DNA of 64,000 bases from Utricularia gibba (taxonomy: Eukaryota; Streptophyta; Magnoliopsida; Lamiales; Lentibulariaceae): positions 744,001 to 808,000 of the forward strand of contig CM007989.1 of assembly GCA_002189035.1 (NCBI GenBank), read 5' to 3'. Each line of letters begins with the position of its first letter. The stretch's first letter is position 1. Positions 37,641 through 49,900 of the stretch are shown piece by piece. The notes under the pieces are model-generated. The model saw nothing but the letters and a program-made list of their open reading frames with translations. It was not told the origin of the DNA and did no database searches. The translations under genes and the position numbers were made by a program.

Positions 37641-40600
37641 CAACCAAAAAGGTCATGCCATGCTGATTATTCAATAAATAAAATGTTATTTTGTACCTTA
37701 ATTATACATTTTAACCACATAAATTACGTATTTAAAAAATAAAAGGTAATTTATCTCTCTTAATCTAAATAAAATTCATTTTGTACCCTCAATATACTTA
37801 TTTATATTGAAATTAAAATAATACACATAACTCATATTATAAAACATTAAACTCAATTGATTACTAATAATATATAATTTTTTATACAATTTAATATTAA
37901 ATTCTAATTTAATATTTTGGAATTATGCATATATATATCAATAACTACACATATTTGATATTCGTATTATTTAATATAAATATAATTTTTGAAATAATTA
38001 CATGACTCCCTGAACTATATTTTTTAAAATTCTTTTTTCATGAATTTTCTTACTCTGCCAAGTTTTTTTTCTGTAATTCCAAATACATATCTACTAAATA
38101 TAATAATATTTTAAATATATATTTAAAAAAATCATATATCAAACATCATTTCAATTATAATTACTATTTATTTAACATAAATATAATTCAAATATATTAT
38201 TAATTAAACTACCTTGTCTCAAACACAATATAATTAATACTTTATTCAATAATATCATCTACCAAATGCAAACTAAATTTTATCAAATCTTTCATTTCTA
38301 TACAAATTAATCAATCTTATGTGCATCTACTCCTTAACAAATTAAAATGTTCCATCAAACAAATCGAAAATATTTTCGGCGAATTTGCCCAAGTATTTGA
38401 GTTGCTATATGAGACATGCCTAATTTCTACGATTTGTTTCGATAATCTTTGTGTCTTAAAGCATATGCACATGAAATTGAGTTGTGCGATATATTATAAG
38501 GTGATGGATATGTTTTCCTTTAGAATTCAGGTGCGAGATGATTAATTATTCTAAGATAATTTCCCGATACAGAAAGGCAACCAGGAAGGCCATGTGGAGG
38601 AGAAGGAGCCGCTCGCTCTTCCTCTTCCTCTTCCTCTTGTCCGCTTCTGATTGATTCTTAGTATTTGAACTCGTGCTGCATTATCCCATGAAGGGACAGA
38701 CAGGAGGATGGCCATGCGGTCCATGTCGGGAAACGATTCCTGGCCATCCCTCCCTCCGTGCATGGGCTTCATCTCCGGGCGGCCGACCGGCGCAACGCTC
38801 GAACCAGTCATGGAGTTGCAGGTGCAGATCCAATCCCCGAAACGCCTATTGCAGGCAGTCGATCAAGTGTGAAAAAAGAATATTGGATGTACTAAATGTA
38901 TAATATCATGCAACACGAAAACTGGTGATGATATTAACTTTATTAATCTTGCATGTTTTATTTTCTTTAAAACATTAAAATAAACTATAAAAATTGAATA
39001 TTGTAAACGAATAATATCATATAAAATGAATAGAGACGTATCGTAACATTCATACACCTGCAGCTCAAATCTATCATAGGGTTCATTGAATATGGATGCC
39101 ACAAGGCTTTACAAGACAGTCCCAGTACTTGGGAGCTGGTTTGAAAGCTGATAAGCGTTCTGAATCTGTAGTCTCGAGGAGGGGCGATTGGCTAAGCCTA
39201 AGTACTTGGTATTTACAGATGAAAAAGAGGGTTTGAAAGCTGATAACTCCCTCCCACAAGATGATATTATATTATTGCAAAAAGAAGGGTGGTTCTAATC
39301 TGTTAAGCACATGACATGCTACAGAAGCGAAGGACAAAGAAAGGACAGATTACAGCTCATGACACAGGCGCCTGGTGCTCAAAGGAAATGGCTGGTGCAC
39401 AGTACAGTACACTTCCAGTTGGTGTCTTTTTTTTCTCTGAAGCCGTGAGAAAATGATCAGATACCAAGAACTCATGGGGGCTTTGAAATCGTGGTTCCTT
39501 CTCATACCAAATCGGGTGGAAGATCATGTAAAGCAAACTACATGGCAACGCGAATCAACAGAGACCAAGATTGATCATGGCAGATCGTGAAATCGCGAGA
39601 TCCCCTGATGAAAACCAGGGTTTACTTCCTTATAGTGAAACTACCAAATGAATATCACAGTGAGGGGTTAAACTGTCGGCAGCCCCGCCTGTGAAAAGCA
39701 GTCCGCATGTTGAAGGCGACATGGGATTGATTCTATGTTGTTATCTACAGAGCATTTTGTGATCGATCTCCTTCTTCTTCCATCCATGTGTGTTTGTCGA
39801 GTTGCTGTTGTTGGGAGGGGGGAGCAGGTGGAGAGGTTCAGATGTATGCGCATATCTTCTTCTTCTTCTCCTGCTTTAGACCATACCCCAAAGAACGATA
39901 ATGATTCCTCCATCTTCCCCCACCAGCCTACCCAGCTCCATTCCACGACAAACAAAAAAGGGCAGATAAAGTACACCTACAGACAAAATCTAATAATGCA
40001 TCAGATTTTGTATTATAACTTGGGGGTGCCCTAAATCTACTCCATTATGAGTTTTTTGTATTATACAACACCAACTCAAGCCTATCAAGTCGCATATCTT
40101 CTAAGTTCTAAATATGAAATCAACTAAAACACATCAAATTCTTTTTTGATTGCTTGGGCACGAGTACGAGTTGATTTGAATAACTCATGACTTGATTCAA
40201 TTTGAGCAAGTACGAGTGACTCTTCATCTAAACAAATATAAATCAAGCCAATTATTTTTTACTTGATTTAATTTTTAATTTATTAATATATATTATCACA
40301 AATCACAATCATTGGACACGACATTGCTATTCTCTGCAAGTTATGATAAGTATTAGTTATAGTGCATGTGGTGCTGTCAACATTACTAACTAACCTTTGC
40401 ACATTATAATCAATTCTTGTTAGAGCACACACAATGTTTGCAACTCAAATATCCAATCCAAATCAACTCATGATATGAATTGACTCAAAATGTACAACTC
40501 ATTGACTATGAATTGTATTTTTAATTTTAGCTCATGATTCAGCAACTGCAGACTTGTTCATAGAGTTAGCCTCCATGTATATCCTAAGGCAATCTAATTC

Positions 40601-41860
40601 TCCTAATGAAAATTATTTTAAGATCAACGGAAAGAAAACATTGCAATCTTTAAATAATAAACCCTAAGTCAAGGGGGCATGATGTATTTTTTTTTTTTAT
40701 GGTTAAACTATAAACCCTAAACATAACTATGGATACAATATTTTCATGTTATGTATGCCACCACCCTCTATAGTCTCATATCTTCTTTCAGAGTCTTTAA
40801 ATCATAAACCATAAATCAGGAAGGGATGATATAATTTTTGATTGTTAATCTATAAACCCTAAACCTAGCTTAAAAGGCATTATTTTTCTACACATATGTG
40901 CCACCATCATCTGAGAGTCTCATATCTTCTTTCTTCCATTCCATTTAAGTACACCACACCCCTTGAGTCACATAATTACAATTTACCATATGCTTGCAAT
41001 GTTTTATACGGGTTAATCGAAAAATTGTAGCATGATGTACCATGACATGATTTTCCTATCATTTTCCATCCGCACTCGTCTCATATCGGTTAACTTAATG
41101 GAGTGAACACCTTAATGTGTGCCCTTCTTCCCTTTAGGAAGTATAGTTGCATCACTATCTCAATGTGTGTGATCTTTCTATAAATGTGTACTGAACTTCA
41201 TCATCTGAAAAAGTTGATGGGCCGGGGTGATTCTAATCAAGAAGTAGACAAGAAGCCCAATGCACTAGGCCCCTTTAAAGCCCCACTCAGTAGACTTTTC
41301 ATTTTTTTTCCTATTTTTATTGGGAGTAAGTTTTTTTTTTCAAGAGGCATATTCTATTTAGTTGGAAATGTATATGAAAGTGGCATTATCACTTTATAAA
41401 TTGTAAAATTAATTTGAAAACAATTATCATTTATTTCATTAATTAAATATATTATTTATTTATTAAAATTTTGATATTTCATGATTATCATAATACCGTA
41501 ATAATATATTACATATTCAGCATTGTATCAATCCATGTACATTGTAGCCATCAGCCAATTCAAACTCTTAATGAAATCCTAAAATTGGTTTAGAATTTAG
41601 ATTTAAAAAATCAAGACACTTCTAAAATTGATTTATTGTGAAAAATCAATTAGGTGAGGACGCAACGTGACGCCAAGGATAACGCGAGGGCCTGCAGCCG
41701 CGTTCGCTCCTTTACTCCAGGAATGTAGCCGTGGAACGCGTCCAGGTTCGTCCAAGGCCACAATCAGTACAAGGGGGCCAGTCTTCGAGACGATACTTGT
41801 AGCTTCGTTATAACTCGCCGTCCGTACTCGGGGGCAACAAAGAAGGACCTCAAGTTTCCG
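37641..41860. other. Gene-poor AT-rich region
   Basis: The longest stretch without a clear gene. Positions 37680-38540 and 40030-41640 are strongly AT-rich. A GC-richer island at 38550-38880 holds a 54-codon open frame (plus, 38708-38872, MAMRSMSGND) that I cannot assign. Positions 39060-40030 have intermediate composition without a convincing frame. A diverged tandem duplication lies at 40648-40933. No terminal repeats or transposase remnants were recognised. Confidence 0.45.
40648..40933. repeat. Two-copy diverged tandem repeat, about 145 bp unit
   Basis: Copy 1 (about 40648-40790) and copy 2 (about 40794-40933) share the same order: TTTAAAT.ATAAACC, then CTATAAACCCTAAAC, then TGCCACCA, then AGTCTCATATCTTCTTTC. 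Identity is patchy between these blocks, so the duplication is old. Confidence 0.65.
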
Positions 41861-42147
41861 ATGGGGCTCCGTGAAAGAGAGGCTCAGGAGCTCCGGAGGA
41901 GGAACGAGGAGCTGGAGAAGGAGTTGAAGGATAGTTTGGGAAGGGAGGAGAGGATGAGGCGGAGATGCAGAGGCTATGGAGACGGCTCGTTGTTGCGGAG
42001 GAGGCCGAGGAGCGCCTCTGCAGCCAGCTCGGAGAGCTCGAGGCCGAGGCCGTCGATCTGGCTCGCCACTACCAGGCCCGGATTGTCGAGCTGACGCAGC
42101 GGCTGTCGCAGGCACAGGCACAGCAGCAGCTTCTCACCACTGATTGA
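41861..42147 (+). CDS. LSU: RESPONSE TO LOW SULFUR (LSU) protein (one frame break)
   Basis: Small coiled-coil protein of the LSU family, induced by sulfur shortage and acting as a stress hub that contacts several partners. Intronless; 95 residues if one base is restored, the usual size. The start is MGLREREAQELRRRNEELE, and the strongly conserved block is MQRLWRRLVVAEEAEERLCS with ELEAEAVDLARHYQARIVEL behind it. The frame breaks at 41958-41959, where GG should be GGG to join EERMR to AEMQRLW. As written, the start codon runs into another frame. An AATAAA signal follows at about 42209. Confidence 0.85.
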
Positions 42148-42512
42148 TTTCTTGTCTTCCTTGTAATCAACACCATTCCTGTAGCACAATTCTCTCAGTA
42201 GATTCTTCAATAAATGAATATTATTGCAGAGTAAAATTGAGAATGGACTCTGATATGCATGCACCAGCTCCCATCGCCATTCACGCATATCTACATCTAT
42301 ATGGCGCCCAAGGAACAAGCTCCACACAGGACAAGAGAATAGACTGCGGCCCAGAAAGATTACCAGCATAACGAAATGGCATTAAAGAAAACAACACTCA
42401 AAACACAATGACACTGGTTTCACAGGAAGTAGATGTCTAAAGCAGAACCCATGATGCAATGGAAAAACAGAAACAAATTGCAGCAGAAAGAATTTAAAGT
42501 CAAAAACAAAAA

Positions 42513-42800
42513 GGTGAAGTTTATGAGTACCCGTTTCGCTCCAAGGAAGTTTCCGGCATCTCAAGCCAGTTTTTCCCATAGAATCACAAATAGGAAAGTG
42601 AGCATATATAAAACGGATCTTTTACCCATATCCCCGAGTAACACCTGAAATAAGGTTTGAGAGATGTGCGAATAGCAGCAGCAGTTGAATTCCTGCTTCC
42701 GAACCAGGCTTCCTTCCTCATCTTCTTCTTCCCCCTTTCCTCGTAGGCTGTCAAATGGAAATCAAAGGTCCATTGTGACGCCAGAGAGAATCGCCTTCAT
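42513..42800 (-). pseudogene. Decayed intronless copy of ribosomal protein L9 (RPL9)
   Basis: Reading the minus strand and changing frame as needed recovers RPL9 landmarks in the right order: MKAILSGVTMD (start, 42800), DFHLTAYEERGKKKMRKEAW, WFGSRNSTAAAIRT, NLISGVTRGYG, a stop, then KIRFIYAHFPI, and finally NFLGAKRVLINF. About 30 residues after the start are missing, and there are frame changes and an in-frame stop, with no introns between the blocks. This fits an old processed copy. The match is from memory of the family, not from an alignment. The functional parent gene is not in this window. Confidence 0.75.
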
Positions 42801-43304
42801 CTTGTCGCACAATGTCCTCCGGCGTCAGAGCAAAAATGCGCAAGCCCTAATGCGCTGATAACAACCGTATTTAGGTTGATCTTTTTCCCCAATGAACTTG
42901 TAATCATTTCCAAACACTAATTACAGTCTACATATTCTAGGCATTTAGAAGTTAACTTGAAACAATGCGTGTATGCGTTCATTGAGCACTAAACATTGAT
43001 GCTAAGGCTTCATGAGTGATCGGGTTTTCTGTCAATAGGAAATGGAAACAAATTCTTCTAGTAAAATAGAATTAGGCATTTAGGAAAATGTGATTCTGCT
43101 GCATCTTAATCATTTCACACTCATAATTCCTTCTCCTTCCTCATGAGTTGCAGAGGAAGGTCATGTTGTTGTCTCTTAAAAAAGAATAACCCAAAACGTA
43201 GGAAAAATCATCCGAGAGACGACAAATAACAAAACTACTTGACAATCGGCTAATGGACTTCAAGCCCGACATAAACCAAGCTTTAACAACACAAGATTGC
43301 ACCT

Positions 43305-43940
43305 TTAATCGAACAAGCTGAAACCCATGTCATCATCACTCTCCTCCTTCGGCTCCTCCTGGAAAACAAAGATGAACAAACGCATATTACTTCTTAATCT
43401 AATAATCTGTAACTGAATAAATAACGGCAAAGAGTGTCAAGAAACATGTTCTTTTCTAGATGAATAATCCCTGAGAAGCTTGTATTTTTGAGGATTTTGG
43501 AGATGGGCGTTGACTTAGGCATGGCCAATAAAGGTTGTTCAGCCAGAACTAGTACCTTTTTCTCCTCAACTGCAGGAGCAGCAGCCGCTGCTGCGCCGCC
43601 AGAAGCAGCGCCACCAACCGGAGCAGAAACCGCGACCGCTGCACCGCCGCCACCGGCGCCAACATTGAGGATAAGATCCCCAATGTTTTTCTTCTCGCAA
43701 AGCTTCGCGAAGAGGCTGGGCCAATACGATTCAACTGTCACGTTCGCAGCCTTCACGAGGGTAGCAATTTTCTCCGCCTACGAAAACAGAGAATCCGAAT
43801 TCTGATCACAACACGCTACAAGTATCAAACGAAACGGAATATAATAGTAATAATAAAAAGGAGTATCTCACGGTGATTGAGATGCCATCATCGTGAAGAA
43901 TCAGGGCAGCGTATGTGCAAGCCGTCTCTCCGATCGACAT
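43305..43940 (-). CDS. RPP1: 60S acidic ribosomal protein P1
   Basis: Ribosomal stalk protein that forms dimers with P2 and recruits elongation factors. Three exons, 43872-43940, 43556-43777 and 43305-43358, giving 114 residues. The start is [19 protein letters not shown]. The helical N-terminal dimer domain is followed by an Ala/Gly-rich hinge ([20 protein letters not shown]) and the universal acidic end [12 protein letters not shown]. Introns fall after SIT and after VEEKK. Frame intact. Confidence 0.97.
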
Positions 43941-43985
43941 CTCCGATTGAAACCAGAAACCTTTGCGCGGCGGCTCCAATTGAAA

Positions 43986-44096
43986 TTAGGGTTTCTGAAA
44001 TGAAGCCTCACAGATAAATAATCTTATATTTGCATCCAACTCCCCTAAAAATTGCTTTCTCCGATCCAACCCATTTAAGCAGCCCAATATTCAGCC
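43986..44096 (-). promoter_or_regulatory. Ribosomal-protein-type promoter elements of RPP1
   Basis: On the minus strand a telo-box AAACCCTAA (43986-43994) lies 46 bases before the start codon, and a site II-type motif TGGGCT (44091-44096) lies about 100 bases further upstream. This pairing is characteristic of plant ribosomal protein genes. Confidence 0.6.
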
Positions 44097-44307
44097 TGTT
44101 TATTCAACCGGAGGTCCAATAGAGAGATGAAATACAGACAAAAGGCAGATGAAATACAGACAAAAGGCAGATAAATACTCCCACTTATTGCAAACTGCAG
44201 GTAACCACCACCAACATGATGATGATCTAAACTCCTATACGGTCTTAGTGCTTGATCATAAGTGGAGCTCAGTTGAAATCTGCGGAACCACAGGGCCGGT
44301 TCGTTTT

Positions 44308-45220
44308 CTACTCTGTCTTCTCCTTGGCATAGTGCCGGAGGGTGAAAGCCAGGCCCAGTATTATGAGAGGCACAAGGAATTGCAAAATCTTGATAACGAA
44401 CTCGGTGGTCTTGTCTTGATTGTATTGAGGTTGTTTCGGAGGAGCAAAGGAACGTTTCTTGGGTACGGTTTCCATGTCTATCTCACCAATGTAATATTTT
44501 GCCATCATCTCCCTTGCTGAATCACTGTGGCCAACATCTTCAAAGTCATCAGTTGCATCCTTTTCTGCACAAAAGGAGATGTGTATGCCAGATTTCCAAG
44601 GGCATAGATGTTCCATGGAAGAAGATAACAGAAATGGAAATAGATTTTACTGCTGGTTTACCAGTGGCAGATAGCAGAACTTCATCTCCTCCGGGGTGAT
44701 CTTCCATGAATGGAGTCACGTCATAGACCTGAAAGCAGGGATCAATCCACAAAAGATATTTTATTAGGCAGTCATTGGAATCAAGATTACTTTTTCTGTT
44801 CTTCATTAGCAAATTTACATAAAACGGAAAATGAAAGGCCACCCGCAAAACCGGCGATTCTTGTGATTTGGACGACGAGCAATTTGAATGCTCTAAGCAC
44901 ACACTGACGTGAGGAATGTCCTTGGGAAACCTTGTATAACTAAACGCAAAACCAATATCTCACTCCCACCCCCAAAACGCTCAACATATTTCAACTGGGT
45001 AGTCGAGGCTAGCAATCACCAGTTGCACGAGAAGGATATATATTTTTTTATCAACTCCCAGGGCACTGAACATGAGTCCGGCTCCACTATCCAACACGAA
45101 CCAGCAAAACAAAGGTAATGAAAATCATCTGACCTTTCCAGAAATGATCAGCCAACAATCTTTAATCTTGTTATGCGTAGCCACCTCATCGAACACATGA
45201 ACTTTCGGATCTGAAGCCAT
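44308..45220 (-). CDS. Cytochrome b5, microsomal
   Basis: Small haem electron carrier of the ER that feeds desaturases and hydroxylases. Three exons: 45134-45220, 44662-44728 and 44308-44564; 136 residues. The start is MASDPKVHVFDEVATHNK. The haem loop FMEDHPGGDEVLL supplies the first haem histidine, and FEDVGHSDSAREMM the second. A basic/Pro-rich linker and a single C-terminal membrane segment (LQFLVPLIILGLAFTL) make it tail-anchored, ending RHYAKEKTE. All joins keep frame. Confidence 0.95.
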
Positions 45221-45671
45221 CGCCGTTTCCTGGGCGCAAAATTCCAATCAACCAACACCTCATAAACTTCGCAGAGCGATTAGCGTTAAAAAGCAGCAAA
45301 AACAAGAAATCGACAGCACGCATAACACCAACAGCACCAGTATCCGACACGCAGTTGGGGATCGATGAAGCTCACGAGTCACGATAGGGGAAATGGAAGA
45401 ATGAACGGCCGACTAAATCGATACTTCCAAGGAGAACTTCCCCCAGGAGGCGGATGAGAATAGTCCATTTTATTAATTTGTTTTTCATCATCTTAAGAAA
45501 GTACACCTTTTTTAAGGTAAAATATCTCTTTCTTCTAAAAGTAAATGGGCCAAAGCCCAGTACATGCTTTTCATGGCCTGATATTTACATTGACCCAGGC
45601 CCAAAAAACCTGGTATTGGATCCCAGGCCCAGAATTGTTGATTCTGCTTTATTCTGAAACATCGTGTTGCC

Positions 45672-48128
45672 CTAGGATTTTGGGGCTGGTGAAAATCCCA
45701 TGCAGATCGGGGGATTGATCTTGGCCAGAGACAGGATGGAAGAAGGCAGAATCCACAGTCCATCTCCGCAGATCAATCCTGAAGCAATCGCAGGAATCAT
45801 CAAGCCCGCTTTCTTCCTATCCTTCCTCTCCATCAAAAAAGCGATCAAGCTCCCCAACGCCATGTCAAGGGAGAAGTAAGCTCCCACCAGAAATGGGATC
45901 GCCATCGCCATCGGAATCGGCATGAACTTACTGTATTTCCTTGGCAGCACATCTCTAAGGACATTGATCACTATAGCTAGGGCAGCAAAGCCGTAGCATA
46001 ACTGCAAGCAGTGACCCGGAAGGGCTGAGAATCCTTCAACTGCGAGGACGGCTATGTTTCTGTAGATCAATGCGTAGGGAGCCTTGTAGACCCCATTCGG
46101 GTCGCCGATGTCGAAAGACTTCCAGAAGAGTAAGAATGTGAGTGGACCTACAAAGCAGCCTATCAGGGTGCCTATCAGTTGACTTATAGCCATTGATCTT
46201 GGGGATGTCAATGTGAGCTGCCCTGTTTTGAAATCGTGCATCAGTTCGGTAGAAGATGAGACGACGGACTTCACTAAACTGCATCCGATCAGCCCTGCAA
46301 CTACCCCATTTTGTTTCCCCGACAGTGCAGCCATTACAAACAGAGCCACTTTGCCATAATTTGCGGCCATGCTCATGTTAGTAAGTCCTGCTCCATACGC
46401 GTTGCAGAAGCATAGAGGTGGGTGATTAGGTAGCCCACAAGGGCGTAGTACCACTTGAGCTGAGGAAACATTCTTGGGATTATGATTATTGCCATCACAG
46501 AGAGCGATACGTAGGCAACAGATGCCATCCATGTAGGGATGCTGTCCTTCATGAACACTTCATTCTGCTGGATTTCGTCAAGAGTGAGTTCCTTCTCTTC
46601 TGCATTCGTTTCAGATACAGAAAAAGTATTAGTTAATTGTTTTCAGTGAGGAAGTGGTCGATTTAGTCTACCTTTTACGCGATTCTTCTTCTTGTAGGTA
46701 GCATACAGGTTCTTTGAGGTAAGGTACACGACCTTGAAGAAGGTGTAGAGGCCATCACTGAGAATAAGGGCTATGGCTATGAACACCTGCATGCCAGAAG
46801 GATTTAGCCACATATGGATCATCAAGTGAAATGCTTGAGAATAGAGATTTGGAACAAGTAATACCTCGTAACCAGTTAAGCTCTTCATGCTGCTTTCAGG
46901 GACACTTCGAGAGTACCACTCTCCTTTTTTATTGCGTATTAGCGGCCACATGATCCCCAGGAAATAACAGATCCCAGAAGTACAGACATATTCACAAGAT
47001 GGGGGCAGATCATCCCTGCTCCAATGTAAGTCAGGTTGAAATCGAAGTAAAATCTGCAGAAATGGATGCCTTTGTCAGTAAGCAGTTGTTGGCGATCTAA
47101 GTCAAAGAATGGTGATGGGACATGGAACAGTACGTTTGTGCCCAAGCTTTCAACCCGAGTAGTGGGAAATTGCCGAACCCACAATTCGTCCCTCCAGAAT
47201 AGAACCACTGAAAGAAGCCCCAGAAGAAACTCATTGAGAAGACTTTCAAGAATCCATCCACCTGTTCCCTGAAGTATCAGCATTTGAAAAAACGTAGACT
47301 AGCTTCCCTTAAAAAGGTTCAAGGGTTCGAAGCAGATAATCCCTTACTTGGCAGATTTTTCCCCTGTTTTGGTGTGAAACCCATTGATGAGAACAGCAGT
47401 AGCCATCCCACTTGGAAATCTCAACTTCAAATCTATGATCAAGATCTGAGGAATGATCAAGTATCAGTTGCTGAAACCACAGTAGGAAACTAATGTCTTC
47501 CCATGAAGTACCTTTCTCAAAGGAGCAATTGTTAGTATCCCAACAAAGCTTATAGCAAGAAGAAAGGGAATTATCCAATCAAGCCCTGGATCCTTGTAGC
47601 TCCCAGGAGGATTCCCCTCTGTATGCTCTCCCACCAGCTCATAAGTCTTCTTGCTCAGCGCCAGGAGATAAGACCCAAATCCACCTGAAGATACAGAGCA
47701 TTCACACTTGGGCTTTGCAGCTCAAATAACATCCGCATCACTCCAAGACATCCATCCGTACCTCCCAAAGCTATGGCAAAGCAAGAAACAGAGCAAGTCT
47801 GAATGACCGTGTTCTCCTGCCTAGTAAAAGGAGCCGTCGTAATATGCATCTTCTGAAGCAGCTTCGTCCATGCCTTCATGATCACAAAACCGAAGAGCGC
47901 GACGGAGACGCCGAGGCTGGGGACCAGCCCCGTCGTGAGCAGGAGTTTCATTGCCACAATGCTGTAAATTATTCCGATGATCACACTTGCCACCACCCCT
48001 CTGACAGTTATCTGTTCTCTCCAGGAAGGAACAGCCTTTGCTGCTACTTGGATATCAGTTATCTCTTCCAGCTCCTCCTCCATCTTCTCACCCTTCTCCA
48101 CCCCTTCCCGATGATGGATCGTGTCCAT
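45672..48128 (-). CDS. YSL: YELLOW STRIPE-LIKE metal-nicotianamine transporter (two frame breaks)
   Basis: Oligopeptide-transporter family protein that moves iron and other metals chelated by nicotianamine across membranes. Seven exons: 47762-48128, 47512-47684, 47348-47445, 47134-47268, 46865-47053, 46672-46786 and 45672-46599; 668 residues with two bases restored, the family's usual size. Landmarks in order are [109 protein letters not shown] and [15 protein letters not shown]. Frame breaks are at 46954-46957 (G run before IMWPLIRN) and 46419-46422 (C run before [12 protein letters not shown]). Each is one base short. Which YSL clade it belongs to is uncertain. Confidence 0.9.
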
Positions 48129-49900
48129 GGTTTTCTTCTTCTCTGGTAAACAGCCTGCTTCTCCTTCCCTGCAAAATGTGGCAACTGTAGTCTGTAAGCA
48201 TACGCAGTTTCATCAACAGTCTATCCAGTATTCATGATGGCCGACCTCGACTACGGCGGCGGCTCCTCTTCTTCTCCGAAAGCCCGCTGAAACTTCTCCC
48301 TGCGAGCTGCACCAAAAATGGCGATTTAAGCTGTACCCGTGACAGGGTTTCTTATAGGGGAAGAAGGAAAAAGAAGTAGTAAATACGCATATACTTCTTC
48401 CATGCTACTTGCGGTCGAGCATTTAGATGATAAGTTGACTCCTCATCTCAATTACTGGGGGAGGTGATTACCGCCTCACACTTTCATTTTCTTCCACTTT
48501 AGGTCATTAACAGGATTTATTCTTGACTAGCCACAATAACTTATCACCTTTTTCCATTGTTTTTTCATAATTTATTATTCTATACTATTATCAAAAATAT
48601 GTTTGAATTTTAATTAAAATATATTAAAATGTCATGAAAAAATTAATATATATTAAAAATAAAAACAATAAGGTTGCTCATTATTTTTAATATCTATTTT
48701 TCGATTCTATATCTCATTTAGTAACACACACAATTATATTTCTTCTTTTATTAAAAAAATTATATTTTTTATTTAAAAAATAATAAAAAATGCTATAAAA
48801 ATTTTCTAAAATTCTCCTTACATAGGTTATTGGTATCGTGATGGTATCACATCACAAACCCAAAATAAAATTAATAAAAATAATAATCAATTTTTTTTGT
48901 AAAAAAAAAACAATGAGCATCCATGGCACGAGAGGTTGGCCGTATTTGACTTGTGATTGACTTTAGAAGAAAGTCAACGATGGTTACTGATTTTTTTCAC
49001 AGCTAGAGGGGGCAATGATTGGTGAGCATGGGTAGATTTTTATGTGGCGTTATTGAATTCAAATATGCGTTTTAAAAAAAGGAGACATGAAATTCAAGAA
49101 AATTAACTCATCTCCAACTCAAGGAAGGTGATGTGATGTATATATTTGTAAATCACTCTATATGTTTGTGTTAGTTTATAACATATTCTTGTATATTTCA
49201 ACCCAAAAATCAGTTTTGGTTGTAGTGGCAGATTTCAAACTTAAAATCGAGAGGGCTTAATCGTAAAATTAGGGTATGTATATCATTTAGAAAAAAAATG
49301 ATCATTATTATATATGTGATAAAAATAAATACGTTAAATATTTATTTTTTATTTTAATATATGAGAGATAAATGAAATTTTATAAAACTCCGTCTAGGTG
49401 TGGGTGCCATCTCAACTAGTATATTGTTATTTTATTCTATGCTTTTCTATATTTTTATCTTCAATTTTTTTATTGATAATAAAAAATATGAGGATATAAT
49501 TATTATTTTGTATAAATAAACACATTTTTATTTTACTTAAAAGTAAAGATATTCCATCTCATTCTCGTATTTCTATTTCATACATATATTCCTATAAAAA
49601 TATTTTTTATATATTTAAATCACATGACTAAATGGTTATTTATTTTGCAGATATTTCACCATGACAACTAGGGTTAGAAAAGGTGAAAGTGTTGACCAAG
49701 CATTAAACTGGGCCAGTGGAGCCCATGTATGAAAGCCCAATAACGATCTGTTTTGTAATTTGGGCCCATCTAGTTGGTGTTGGTGTTACGCGGGGCGGTG
49801 AAGCTTCCTCGCAAGCAGCGATAATCTATCTGGTGTTTCATCTCGTCGGCCATAGCGCCAGTTGCCCGGTAAACGTCGCATACGGAAAGGGGAAAAAAAG
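48129..49900. other. Intergenic between the divergent YSL and ATAD1-like genes
   Basis: Positions 48129-48520 should hold the YSL leader and promoter, and 49660-49900 those of the AAA ATPase gene. Between them lies AT-rich sequence without coding signal. No metal-response element could be named with confidence. Confidence 0.45.

Noticed and set aside
42485-42740. A small intact gene starting MRKEAWFGSRN on the minus strand
   Set aside because: It is the middle of the RPL9 match; flanking L9 blocks in other frames show it is a decayed copy rather than a gene.
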